Below, one piece after another: positions 24,131-37,649 of a stretch of 64,000 bases of DNA. The DNA comes from Puffinus mauretanicus (Eukaryota > Chordata > Aves > Procellariiformes > Procellariidae): the NCBI GenBank assembly GCA_023333565.1, contig JAJKFH010003493.1, positions 3,596,001-3,660,000 on the forward strand, given 5' to 3'. The notes beneath the pieces are model-generated. The model was not told the DNA's origin, made no database searches, and saw only the letters and a list, made by a program, of their open reading frames with translations. Each line of letters opens with the position of its first letter. Position 1 is the first letter of the stretch. The position numbers and the translations under genes were made by a program.

Positions 24131-25570
24131 TCAAATGTGAAATATGTATTTGAAAACTGAACAAAGCTGAAAAATAGAATATTTTTACAACAACCTGCTT
24201 GCATCTTTCAATCCTTCATCAACAGATAGATCTTCAACATAATCAGGGACACTAACAGGATTTTTTTTTAAGGAAATAGCTATAAGCGAGGTGAAGAAGC
24301 TATAAGCATGGTTTACATTTTACATACAGAAAGTTATGCTCTGTATGCGAACAGCTATGTCTGAAGAGAATTATTTATCAGAACAATGTATTAATTTCAT
24401 AATATCTATATTAACTAAGCTGAAAACATTCAGAAAAAAATGTTATTCCTGTAGAAATTCTTACTGATTTCAGTGAAGTCAGGATTTAATGTTTTTTACT
24501 CTTTTTTACTGGGATTTTTTTGATTTTTCAATTTTAAAGGGAAGTTAATAGAAGGATGAGAATTCAGCCTTCTAGGTATGTAGTTACGGTTGTTGGAAAT
24601 GCTACTTTTGAATAGTTTTCACAGGTTTTTATAGAATAGAACATAAAAGAGGGAGAATAGATATGTCAAGATTTTAACAGTGTAGGTGTGCGTCTGCTGT
24701 TGTTCTTATTGCTCGGAGGATTGCTAAGCAAAAAGTTTTGAAAAAGTAGTTCAGAATTTTCAAGGTAGGATTCCACTCTCTCTCAACTTTTAATTATCTG
24801 ACATTATTTAAGAGCAAACCTAACTCTTATTCACAGCAAATCCATGAGTTTCACTAGCAGTGTAGGAAAGCATTGTCACATCTTTTGGATGGTTTTGGAC
24901 TATAGTATATTGCATGGACCGTATTTGTTCTGTGAAGCAAATAATTTCTGTTAAACTGCTTTTTGCCCAGCATGTCATCAAGTACTCAACGAATTTTCAT
25001 TGAAAGTGTGTTTACTAGTCCTTTAAATAAAAAAAGTTGATAATGCTGTTTGTGTTTGAACAGAGTTTATAGTTGGAGAGAGATATGTACTCATATTTAT
25101 AAGCTTCCTAAAAATAGTAACTATATGAATTGGATTTTACAGTTGGAGGTGGGAGGAGGAGTGAAGGGCAAACAATGGTCAAGTGACAATGGTTGATGTC
25201 CTCGTCAGCTAAGGTCCATCTAAATTGAAACTTTAATGCTCCCGTCAATCCATGTAGCAATTCAATTATCTATGTTTCCAAAACAAAGGAAAGAGGAAAA
25301 AAAAATGAATACACAAATAAATCAAGTGAATCTCATACTTGGGCTTGAATTCATCTCACCTAGCATTAGGCAATTCAAGTTTCCTGTATGGAAGATACTT
25401 TTTATAGTCAATGGAATGAAATCAGCTCTTCTAGAGAGCATTTGATCTCACTCTAGTACAATTCTCCAAAAGAGATCACATCAATCTTCTCTCTCTTTCC
25501 AGAGCCTAGGGGGTATTGCTCAGGTGTAGACATCTGGAGATGGACTAGATGTATCTCCCCTACATATCCA

Positions 25571-25601
25571 GTTGTGGGTTTTGGTTTGGTTTGGTTTTTT
25601 T
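25571..25601 (+). repeat. G/T-rich low-complexity tract
   Basis: GTTGTGGGTTTTGGTTTGG followed by TTTGGTTTTTTT. It is part of the recurring series. Confidence 0.65.
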
Positions 25602-28600
25602 AACTTCAAAGAACATTAATGACATCGAAACACTCTTCTGTCTGTTAGTTTAAATCAACCCTACACTATTACTGTGGCTTTGGTAACCATGTTACTTTAG
25701 GCTGAGGTACGAATGAGAACCAAATTGAGCTTCTGACTTTATGATTCCTGCCTCTTTCTTATTCCTGAAATACATAACTCATTTCAGATGTCTACACCCT
25801 CTACCAGTTGCTAGCTTTTGTGACAGAACACGCTGCTTAGAATAGAAGTGCCAGTCAAGACACCAGGTTCTGGCTCTGCTATGCCTCTCGTGCTTCACAG
25901 TTGCTACAGGCTATTTCCAGCTTGCTACATAGTATACATGTAAGATGCTTTCTAAACACGTTTTACTAACACTGGGAGTGCTAATATTTGCCCTAAGTGA
26001 ATCTCCAAACAAGGTAGTCCTTAACTGGCCTCTATTTCCTTCAGACTAGAGATAGTAAAAGTAATATAATGGCCATGTTTTAATAGCGTATTCCCCATCT
26101 GCACTCTCAGTGCTTCACAGAGGCCAATTTAAAGCATCTGTTTCCCTCCCAAGCTACTCGTATACATATGCAACTTTTTCATCTATTATCTTTAGCTTGA
26201 CATAAGAAGCACGGGGAGCTCTCAGCTAAGCCAAAAGCAACAGTTTTTCTTGCAGACACTGTAGGAGAGTAATCTTCGAATAGCTGCAGGAACTTTCAGA
26301 CTCTTAATCTTATTCATACTGTTCCCGTTTACCATTTCATGGCTTAAAATGTTAAAAGTGGAAAGCCATAATTGGTTTCGTATTTGGTAAGAACTTTGAG
26401 GAAAGTGCTCAGGGCCAAAAAGTTCCTTATGATTTTCACTATACATCTTTTTATAGGAAAAAATATCACAGAAGAATGAGAGAGAAACATGTACACAGAA
26501 TGTACAGTTTTGTTTTAAGTCTCTTTATCTTGTGTGTGTCTTTGAGTGTGGACACATACAAGTGGAGGTGGCAGTTTCCTGAGAACTCATATTAACTTAA
26601 TTGTCTTAATGAAGAGTTATCTGTGCATTACTCATATGCTATGGAAGTGATTATGGCTGCTGTCACTCTTCACTGCATAATTTTGTTGATTACAGGAAAA
26701 AAGAGGTTACTTTAATACATTGTTCAACAATAGAAAGTACTTTTTAACTGTGAGATATGTAGATAATGACTCCTGAACCGCCTCTCTTTCCACCCCCTCC
26801 CCCCCTCTTTTTTTCTCTTGGAGTGGTTCCATGGGAACTATGATTGTTTTAACACTTCTATATTTGAGACATTCCCTTCAGTTCTTGGTCATTTTTATGT
26901 ATACTTATTTCCTAGTTATTGTTGATATTGATTTTCATTTTCTTGGCTATGAGTATCCTTATCTTATTTAAACAATGAAATCTATGTTCTTATGTTCCTT
27001 GACTGATTTTGATTGCATATTTCAAGAAAAAAAAAACATGAAAATGATCCATCTGACAAAGGGAGTTTAAGTCTTTTGTTTTTGCATTAGGAAATGATGA
27101 ATTTACTTCAGTGAAAATGAAACTATTCTTTACAAAATGGTCTCAGGGGAATGGGAATGAATTTCATTCAGATGAGTGTTTCTTCCTTACAAACTGCAAT
27201 GAAATGAGAAACCTTTAAAAGTGTTGGTTTCTGTCTTCCTATCTTTGTAAAATAAGTTAGTCCACTCAGGTCCAAGATTTGGGACTTTTGCTGTTACAAG
27301 TGTATTCATCAGCACTGTCCTAATTACTGCTTACAGGTTTGTTATCTCGTTAACTAAATCAGTTTACTGTTGTTTCTGAATATTATCAGTGTATTCTTAA
27401 TGAGCACATTTATTTTTCCATGTGTGAGTTTTCAAGACCATAAGCGGTTCCATGTTTCACCAGTCTTTCTAGAAACCAGGGTGCTCCATTTAAGTATTCT
27501 TCTGTAATCCAATACAGCAAGCAAAACTATTTTAGAAAATATCAAGAGAAATCAAAGAATAAATAAAAAATTATGAAAGTTCCTTGAAAATGAAAATTTT
27601 GATGCAGTGTTTAATTTTCACTGTACTGACATAAAACTGTTTTCCATGGGGTAATAACTGAGATGTCACATTTACGTTTTATCATAAGAACAGAGTGAGA
27701 TCATAGTATCTCACACAGTCCTGCATGCCAGCTCCCATCAAATATTGACTTTTTTATAGGTCATTACCAGAAATTATCAAAGTTTTATTTAAGATGTTCA
27801 ACAGGCTTAAGTTGTGCAGGATAAGAACAACAACAAACCATTGTTTGTTAACATATATGTGAAATTAACGCTGCTTTCTGCCACATTTCTGTCTATTTTG
27901 TTCCTTTTGCAGAGGAGTGTTTTGGCTGTGATTTCCTCAGCTAAAAAAAACCCCACCCTCTGAATATCTCTTCTTCACTTAAATTCAGAAATCATCCTGT
28001 GTTTGTGTGCTCAAATCCATGGAGGCTGTCATTAATATTCATTCAGATGTATAATTTATATACACAGTCAGTGTAAAGGAATGAAGAAAATTAAACAAAG
28101 ATAGACATATGAATTTATCCATTTCAGATCTCACCTGTCTAAAGACATACAGAAATAGAAATGTTGACATTTGAACAGATACACTTCTTACTCTAATATT
28201 GTTGTTCCAGAGTCCTCTAAATGAAAGAAAAATATCTACCATTGACCTGTAGCTTTTTTTGGTTTGTTTTTCTCCTCAAGATGCATTAACACAATATCTT
28301 TTCCATTCCATTTGGAATTTATTTCATATAACTGTGTATATTGGCTTTAACATTCTAAACTATTAGGGCTCATTCAAAGAACAGTACAATTCAAAATGTC
28401 ATCAGTAATGGGTAGTTATGACATTCATAATGATTTTTTCCTAAAATGGACAAAAATTACTTGACAAATTGAATGCATTCTCTCTGTGCATTAGCATTTG
28501 GTAAATATAGCATTTAGGATATGGTCAAATAACGATTCAGCTTTGATCTCCTAGCCAAGAGAGAAGAGGCATTCCTAGCAAGTACTAATTGATTATTCTT

Positions 28601-28942
28601 CTGTCTCTATGATTTTCATGCTGAAAGTTTCCTGGCAGCCCATGTAAATATTGCCAAGGATAAGTTATTTCACTAATTCTACCAGGACTATGGAGTCTGA
28701 GGGGAAATTTAGCCCTGTAGATTTTAGGCCACAGGAGGAAAATTCTTCTAACGTTAATTAAAGCTCGTGATGTTTAAACTTATATGGTGAAGAAAGAACA
28801 AACAAAAACTAACAGCAGTTCTTGGGAGGTCTCTAGTCATTTAGAAGATTATGCATTAAAGATCAATGGAGAGTATGAAAATACACTTTTTTTTGTATAG
28901 AGGTTATCCAGGAAAGTTCTAATGACCCACCACCTGGAGAGG

Positions 28943-28980
28943 GAAAAAAAAAAACAAACCCACAAACCCAACAAACTCAA
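28943..28980 (-). repeat. C/A-rich low-complexity tract
   Basis: An A11 run followed by CAAACCC-type units. It has the complementary orientation to the G/T tracts. Confidence 0.65.
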
Positions 28981-31479
28981 AGCAGCTGTACTAGGAATAA
29001 GATATAGCATAGTCTTTTGTTAAAGGATTATTATTGGGGGCACAATAAACGATTTTTAACTTCCAATTGCAGTTTGCTGTTTCACATATTTTAAGCATCT
29101 CACTTGTATACTCTCTGCCTAAGGTGAGAATAAGATTCCTTTACAAAAAAATCCATGTTATTTTTCTCTTTAATTAAATATTCATAATGGGGCCCTATAA
29201 TCCCTGCTTTTCTCCTAAGAACCACAGACCAATAAATCACTGCATTCTGAAGTTGAATCTGCACACAAGAAAAGAAAGTCTTCGACAGAGGTGCACCTAG
29301 TAAAACTACATTCTAGACTTTGCCTTTTCTGTTGAAGTAAGTGTTTGGCTCTAGAGAATTCTGGACCGTATTTTACACTGTATTTGTCAATACTGTATTC
29401 ACTGTTATCTCCTAAGGTAGCTGGTTTAAAAATGAGTATTTATTTCACTGGGACGCTGGGGATACCAATCCTTGTTAGTTTTTTTTTAGTGAAAACTGCA
29501 GATTTAGAAGTCATTGACAGCATGACGTCTTAAACTGGCAAGGCACTGGAGAGCAAAGGTCCTAGAGAATAAAATCTGATGTCCTGTGCAATTCTCCATC
29601 AAGTAATTTGAATAGAAGGAATTAAGTAATCTTAATGTGACTACACACAACACATGGTGTAGAGCCCAAAGGGCAAGTCAACAGGTCCTAGTAATTAGTT
29701 TTGAAAGAGAGCAAGTGATTAAAAAAGGGTAGTGTGGATTCCTATAATTTATCAGCAGCTGAAGGTAGTAACCCAGCAACAGAAGAGAAACCTTCATTCA
29801 GGAGCATCTTTCAATCCCTTCTCTGACCAGCAGTAGGTCTGGGGTACAGAGAGAACTTAAAGGGTGCTCAGATCTTCCTGCTCTTCCACTTTTTCTTCTC
29901 CCTTTAATCTGGACATGTGATATTGCTTATGGTCTCATACGCATCATGGTAACTTCATTAGCTATCACTGGACTTTTGAAAATCCTTTCTGAAGAAGGAT
30001 ATTAATGATGATAGCTAACTGTGTATCCATTGTTTTCAGCTATCACACTTAACAAAAGTCCAGTGGACACTGCTTCTCTCTCCTACTTTTAAAGGTGGTT
30101 TTGGGCAGAAGTGTCAAAGAAAGGCTTCAGGAAACATTTCTATCGGAGCTTTTGTTCATTGTGCTCTCATGCATCTATGTTACATCCTATCGCCCTTTTG
30201 CATTCTCTGCTGCAGCTCTTACTGCTGCCATGCCCTATGCTTGTCCCCAATCTGGCAGGCAGAGACAGATCTCTTCAGACTGCAACACAATATTAACTCT
30301 GTATAGTTACAAATGACATTTTAAAAAGCTAAGTATAGAAAATATGAAAAATTATTTTTAAGACACAAATTAAAATCCACTACAGTCTTCCGTAAGCCTC
30401 TAGAAACCTGTATCCAGATAGAAAATTAGAGTTATATCTTTTCATAAACTGTCTTTTATTCTATGTATGTTATGTGTGTCACTAGTTTTCACTTCTTCTG
30501 GGTTCATATTTATGTTTCAAAGAAATTCAAAATAAGAATGAAATTATCCACATTTATAGTTATGAAGAAGAAAGTGATTGTACTCATGCAAGAGGAATGG
30601 ATTATTTAATATATTCCTTTTCAATAAATAAGTTCTATGGTTCTGTGATTTACTCTGTGAAAAACAGGTCCATTTTTCAGCCTGATATGAGGCAATATTT
30701 GTTATTCATAATTTTTTCAACTCTTGTGTTTAAGCTAAACAGATAATTAAAATGAAGCTTTGTATCATAGAATGCATTTATTTTAATGAGAATTGCTAGT
30801 GTCTTGCACGATAGCCTTTTAAGTACCAGGATTTTCATTCCTCAAATGAAATAGGCCTATTTATGTTCCAAATGTCATTGTCACCAAAATTAAACCCCAT
30901 AGCAGCTTTGAAAACTAATCTCCAGTCATTTCTATGTCCCTACTCTTCCTTTTTAAGTGCAAAATTACATAATTAATTATACTTTGGGAAAAAAATAGCA
31001 CGTTTTCTCTGAGCCTTCATTGTATTGATTGATTGAGTTCATTGCATCTATGTTTGCCTGAATCTTAGGTCACTTACATAGCCTAAAATCATTTTTAGCA
31101 GCATGAGGGAATGAATCAGTTACCTGCTCTAAAAAGATAGTAGTTAGATTAGTTGTGCACTGGAATAATAACTCTTTTATTTGCACCATCACATAACATG
31201 CAAATAAAACAAACCAGGTAGTTATGGACAACCCTATAACATCAAAGAAAGACCTCCTGTTATTTAAAAGAATTTATGTCAGGCCTTTAATATAGAAGAA
31301 TGAAATTTAATTTTGAAGAATCATTTGATTATGAAACTGTAGTGGGCAAATTTAATGTGTGTCTTCAAGCAGATCATTGTGAAACAGTAGAGCAATGAAT
31401 TTGCTCTACAGTAGATTTAGAATAGCCAGGATATACACTAACAGGCACATCCTGTCAAACAGAGATGCGGAATAATATC

Positions 31480-31830
31480 TGCATGTGACAGTAGACAATC
31501 AAGGAATCAGACTCAGTATTACACATAAGTGACGATAAAAAAGCAAACAGAACACTGTTAGTGTTAAAGAGGAGGACAGAGTGCAATGCAGGGAAAATTA
31601 TTTTAATGCTCCAAGGGCTTTTAAGATTGTGTTTGGACAGCTGTATGCAATTTTGAGCACATGTATAATCTGAGACCTTAAAAAGACAGAGAGAGTTAAA
31701 AGGTTCACAAAAAGCCAAACTAGAATGAGTCATGTTCAGAGGGCTCACATATGCAGAAAGCCTGGCAAAACTGAGAATAAACTAAGAAAGCTGTTTAGGC
31801 AAAGTTATTTTTCATGTTTCCTGGATGGTG
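31480..31830 (+). mobile_element. Ancient decayed CR1 LINE fragment, sense orientation
   Basis: The block 31625-31735 resembles the CR1 ORF2 region that normally reads ...YCVQFWAPH...ERVQRRATRM. The clearest surviving pieces are TGCAATTTTGAGCAC, GGTTCACAAAAAGCCAAAC and TAGAATGA. The preceding 150 bases and the following 90 bases fit the flanking ORF2 regions loosely. Stops and indels are frequent. A separate weak match near 32180-32230 (GTGGGTTAAGCACTGGCTAG) resembles the more upstream RWVKNWL part of ORF2 and would be a different fragment. Edges are approximate. Confidence 0.6.
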
Positions 31831-34800
31831 TAGACAGTGAGCACTAATGCACATTAAATCTTGTGATAGGGTTGTGGTAAAAGGGCTAAAGACCAGATGA
31901 TGAATGTTAAAATGTAATGCCTGGTCAGCTTGTACCATCAGAATATTATAGATAGTGGTAAATATGGCTTGATTTGGTTTCCAAGTTCTTTCATGCAGAA
32001 TATTTCAACTATAAAGCTGCATGAATTATTTTCCTTCTTGTTTTGGGTGAGAAAAATGGTCTGAAAATGTAAAAACCCTCAGAAATTGTGCAAATTTTTG
32101 TATATGTGTATATGCATATAAATATCTTATTACTTATGTTTTCCATAAAAAGCTAAAGACGGGTTGAGGTGATCATCATTATTGAGTGGGTTAAGCACTG
32201 GCTAGTCACACAGTCAGACAGAGTCACCATTGTGAAAAGTTTATAGAAAATACCAGTCTGCATTGCTAATTTATGCAGGTACAGCAGTCCATTTAACAGA
32301 TGTGTATGTGAGACAGTGATAAGTTGATGTAGCTAATTTCTTTCCGGAAACATGTATCAGGACTAGGGACCTATGCTGATAACCCCAAAGGGACTTTGAG
32401 ATGGGAGCCTCTCATACTAGCTAGGGTGCTGAAAGGATGTGACCATTTTCCGTGGAGCTGTTGGTGTTTGTGAAGCCTGCTCTGAGCATGTGCCTCTGAA
32501 CAGGCTCTCAGAATGAGTATTTTGAGATGGAAATGCCAAATTCAAGAATTCAGTCTTTACAATCCAACAGTTTTTACTGAGTTGATAGAAAATACCCTTA
32601 CATTAGGATGCAATGGAACATAACAGCGATAGCTGAAATAAGATGTAAGGAAATAAGCAGTAAATGTGGGGAAGAATTCTTTGATCATTGGTTAGTATTG
32701 GGTTAGTATTTTGACGTACAGAGATTTTCCTCATCCCTCCTTACTCCTTACAAGTTCTCCATCCCTCCCTATGCATCCTGAAATTATAGCATTTTGCCAA
32801 CTCCTCATTTCTCATTGGTATCAGACACATTTAAAAACCACACTTCTGGAGGCTGCCCTGTTTAATGGCCTTTTGTTGTCTTGCTAGTAATGTCAGATAG
32901 GATTACTTGCTCTATTTTCTGTCTGCAGTCCTAAATGGAAATCCTGTGTTAAAGACTGTAAAACAATTTCTGTCCTGCTCTGACTAGTTTGAAGCTACAG
33001 TCTTGAGTTTGGGTTGTTGGGTTTTTTTCATTCGAACAACTTTTAAAAATATTTATGCAGACAAATCTTTTTCTTTATAGAACTGGCTGTACCTCAGGGG
33101 ACCAGGGGGGAAAAGTAATGGTGTGGCTAGACCTAAGACTTGTTTGAAAGAGCTTTAAAAAGTACAGGTTTGATGTTTTAAAAACTGTTTGTCCAAGAAT
33201 TTAGCTAGTTTCAAAGCAAAAGTTATGTCTCCTTTTGTACAGTTTTAGACCTAAGCCAGCTTCTAGGCACAATATCATGATCTTCCCTAGGGATACTCCC
33301 TAGGAAGAAATGGTGGTGGTTTGAGATTCGTTTGGGGTTTTTTGTTTTGATTTGGGTTTTTTAATTTGGTTTTCCTTTGAAGCTGATAGTATCAGCTACT
33401 GTTGGAGACAGAATATTGATCTAGGCGGACCAGTGGTTCCTTTTGAGTGGTATAAAATTCCTGTTTATACCACAGCAGTGATGCAAGGATCTTAAATGCA
33501 TTATTGCTTGACTGTCCTGCATTTTAGACTGGGTATTTTTGTGGAGAAATTTCATTATTCCACATTTGAGAGAATGGAAGTAGGTATCTCTGGCTGTGGT
33601 TCTTTGGGGATTTTTTTTGGCAAACCGTTGCTCTTTGAAGATCTGAAGAGGTTTGAATGATATACACAAATCTGGGTGAGAGAGATAAGCAGACAGAGAA
33701 AGGGATGAGATGATCAAAAGTGCATGATAAATGCCTGGTTTTGAAATTTATTACATGGGCCCCAGTCATGTAATGGTCTTTATCTTGTCTGGAAAACCAG
33801 CGTAATGCTTAAATTGCAGGACTATCCTTCCTCTGCAAACTTTATTGCAATTAGCTTAAAAGTTTTCTCATAACCCATTTCCTGTTTATTTCAGAGTGAG
33901 TATATTTATTTCTTAATATGAGGTTCATATGAGTTGTGGGATTTTTAATTTCAATAGTGATCTAATTGAGAACATGTAGAACAGTCCAGTTCTCAGTTCC
34001 TAGTTCCTGAATTCCAGGAAAGGTGTTTGGAAACTCAGTCATACACTGCAATTCAAAGTATTAAAAAATCTATTTTTATTTCTTTTCTCTATTGCATGAC
34101 TTTTTTCATCTACTTCATACTCTTGCACATTTACATACTTGAATTTACACCTTTTAATACCTATTGGGCAAATGTAGCTTGCCATTTCTTCTTATTTTAT
34201 ATTGACATTTTCTGAGTGTTTTCTGGACATTTCAAATAAATGCCTACATTTAAAAAAAACATTACCTATCTGTGATGCATCTGATGTTGCTCAGTGCACA
34301 CTTTTGCTAAGCACATCATTTTATTCAAGTTTTAATCAGAAACTAAAAAACTGTAAAATAACCAGACACAAGGGAAGACACAATTATCTAGCAAAAAGTG
34401 ACTTCACTACAGTTGTTCAATGCTTTCAAAACAATTAAATTATACTAAGATTTGGGGGCAGTAAACATGTTTCAGCTATACAGTAATTTTAACCACAGTG
34501 CACCAATAAGCATATCAATAAGAAGTTACCAGTAGTGAAGTAACTGTATTAGTGTTTCCAAAAATCCAATGATTTAGCAGTCCAAAATGCTTAAAACACC
34601 ATTCTTACAGTACCGATGTCATGCTTAGAAAATAAGGGGTGGCTTTGAAGAATTATGAATGGCAAGCTGTGGGTGTCAAAAACAAAAAGAAAATGAAAAT
34701 GTAGTGAGTATTTAAGAGATGTTCGTTAAGCCTCTCCCCTGTCAAAACGGACATGTTGGGGAGTGCTGTTTCTCTCAGCTGAAAACATTTATGGTGAAAT

Positions 34801-34979
34801 TCTCACTTGTGCACTTCAGTGAAATAGTGAAGCTTGGCTGCGTGACATTAGCAGAGGGCTGGTGTTGAGCAGCCCTGGCTGCTCTGCAGAGCAGCAGTTG
34901 CACTGAGTGTGGTCCCTTCCTTCCAGAGAGCTCCGCTGTCTGAATCCTTAATATCTTTAGGGGGGCTCTTCTGTCATTT
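31831..34979. other. Intronic stretch, mostly unrecognised
   Basis: AT-rich sequence with a G/T tract at 33310-33376, a possible CR1 scrap near 32180-32230, and GC-rich overlapping palindromes at 34867-34895. Open frames at 33421-33769 and 34027-34438 have no domain and look incidental. Confidence 0.5.
33310..33376 (+). repeat. G/T-rich low-complexity tract
   Basis: About 67 bases in which G runs (2-4) alternate with T runs (2-6), with a few A bases. It is one of the longest members of the series. Confidence 0.65.
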
Positions 34980-35480
34980 AACGAAAAGGCACTGTGAAAT
35001 TACTGCTGCATGGCGTATCTGCTACCCGCTGTAAGCATTTCTGTGCTGCTTATGGACAACACTCCAAGAAAGGATTAACTTTTACATTCATTACAAAATT
35101 GTTAAACTGCCAAAGGACTAGTTTGTCATAGCAAGCTGACTGCTGAATAGTTCAGCCAGTCAGACACCATACAAAAGGAAATTTTTGAAGAGTTTGTCAA
35201 GAAAAGGTTTATGTGCTGACCGCTTTGCCCCCCTCACTCTTTGCTCTCTATCAATAATGACATTATCTTTTATTTGTACAGTTTGGGTGGAGAGCAAATT
35301 TCACATACAGCATTCAGTAAATCTTTAGCAATGTGTAAAGTGAAGGAACAGCGTCTATCTCAGTTGTTTTAATTTTGTAGGCAATAGGGCTGTTTGCTAG
35401 CATAACTGTGGAGTGTGTGACCAGCAAATTAGAACGAATTAAAAAATGTCTTCCCCAGAGATGTCTGAAGGCTATCTGAA
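34980..35480. promoter_or_regulatory. Candidate conserved non-coding element (enhancer-like), unproven
   Basis: This 500-base block has more balanced composition than its AT-rich surroundings. It lacks repeat signatures and long open frames, and it contains AT-core motifs of the homeodomain type (TCAATAATGACATTA). It reads like the deeply conserved non-coding blocks often found in long introns of developmental genes. This is inference from sequence texture only; no alignment was possible. Confidence 0.25.
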
Positions 35481-37649
35481 CTTAGAGCAGGTTTTTTGGT
35501 TGTGGGAAAGAAAGAATATGATAGACGTGATTTTGACAAAAACATAGCTGACTTCACAGTGAAAAGTTCATGGGAATGCATGCCAAGTCTTCCATAAAAT
35601 CATTTAGTTACAAAAATGAGGTAAAGCATTCTGTTCATTGTGTTCCTTTTATTATTTCGGACTCTGAAACTGCTGATACAGGATTTAATTATCTATATAC
35701 ACATATGCAGAGAATAATTTTTATTATATTTCAAAATTGGTTTCATTTTCATTTAAATATGTACTTGTAATATGCTCAGTGTTGTCCTTCTTCGCAGCAC
35801 AATAAAATAAATATTTAAATAATTTTGTTTTCATTAAAAATGTATACTCTTTATCCTTCTTTTTAGTTATTTATATTAGGGCCTATTTCTCTCCTCAGAC
35901 CCCAGACATTTAAGACCTCATGAGAAAAAGCCACGGAGCCTAAATTCCAGGCTGATCCTCCAGCTGTGACACATGTCCTGCTGGGAATATGAGATAACCA
36001 ATATCAGAACTGTGTAAATCTTTCAGGTAACACAGGTTACCTCGGAAGGTTTAAAACATAGTTGGATTTGATATGCTTATTGAGACAGTCTCTTTTTAGT
36101 CTAGGACAGATATTACAGTCTCTTTACACTAAAGAGATGGTGCTTTGTTTTAAAATTACAGGAACAGTTCTGCAATACTATATGTATTATTATAGGAACA
36201 GGTATAGTATGGACAGGTAATAAAAACAAATACTTCACTCCACAGACTTCTGTAGGAAACTGCCAGATTTTTCAGAAATGTATTTTGAATAAGAAATTCT
36301 CTTGATTCATGGACATCTTCATTTTTGTATCAGTTTATATTGGTTTATATCACTTGTATTAGCATATTAGAAGTATATATAAACTGTCTTAGCTTCTGAG
36401 TTTCAGCCTCCTTTGCAATTGTCCAATTGCAATCCCTGAAAAAAAATTGCAGTCTTATGAAATAAAGCAAGTTCTGGACAGTTCTCTCCCAGTCAGTAAT
36501 TTGTGATTGCTGGAAAGTGTAACGTTCAATCAAACACTTCCAGGCTAAGAACATGGCCACATTATGTGTGCCAGATTAACATTTTTATTCCTACATCCAC
36601 CATCAAAAGCCTGTGCCCAGCAAGCCATATTTTAACACACATGCAAGAGTTAAATGCATTTTTTATTTTAAATTGAGCCAATTTGTTTTTAGACCCGCTG
36701 GCAGTTCTTGTGGTTCAGTGTAATATCCGACCACTCTCTCTCTCAAAAGTGCACAGACTTAATTAATGTCTTTACCTCTCTGTGAGTGATTGAATTACCC
36801 ATGTGTGGGTAATGTAGGCCAAGTAACATCACACGCAATGTTGAGATTAGATGAGAGCGTGTTTTTAGTGTTAGAGTTAGCTTGGTCACTTCAGGCAATC
36901 AGTAATGCAGATAGGTTGAAACTGTAATGAAATGTTGTTAGTTACTTCTGAAGTTAAAATCATTTTGCCAGGAGATGCAAGTAACTGGTAAATCCTTCTG
37001 GTATAAAAGAAGAGATGCTATCCTTGTAAACCCCTATTGCCTCCAATAAAAGCATTTGCTCCAAGTATGTATTAGGCATGTTCTTTATTATTAGCATACT
37101 CTAAATCTCCTTGAACGCTGATTAGTTTATGTTCTCTTGTCCAGATGTTTGTAAGACTGTAATGAACCTCAAAGTGTGATTTATGTAAATGTATTGGATT
37201 GAAGGGCTACTGTTGATGGGCCTTTTGAGTATATTCAGTAAGAAGTGAGTCAGCATGTGTGAGTCGTTATTTATAGTGTTCTCGAATGATCTATGAAATC
37301 CCTTCACTGGGTCTAGAGGAGAAGTCACTATCTTAAGAGTCGCACTTGTAGAGAAGAGCTTGACATCTGTTACCCCTTAAGCTGGAAGTGGAGCGGGCGT
37401 CTGGGGCTGCATGCATGGTAAGAGCTAAAGATTTCAGTTGGACAATGCTCTTACCAAAAGATACTGGAATATCTGCCTCAAAGGGGCTGGAGTTTTGGGG
37501 ATATGACTAGTGCTGTATTATTTGGCCATTCTTCTGCAAAAAAACCCCATGAGATTTTTAAGCCATCCAGGTAAAAAAGGAACCAAGTTATTAATTTCCC
37601 TGTTGTGAGAGACAGTAATATTTTGACAGATTAAAGCAGAGAAAACTGT

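Larger units (their letters stand above)
20007..31479. other. Intronic stretch without recognised genes
   Basis: About 11 kb of AT-rich sequence. Visible structure is limited to a poly-T tract (22887-22913), G/T tracts (23091-23142, 25571-25601), a 20-bp tandem duplication (24091-24130), a C/A tract (28943-28980) and short inverted repeats (21921-21941, 29959-30065). A possible CR1 tail at 30632-30652 (TTCTATGGTTCTGTGATT) is too short to be sure. No coding exon is evident. Confidence 0.55.
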
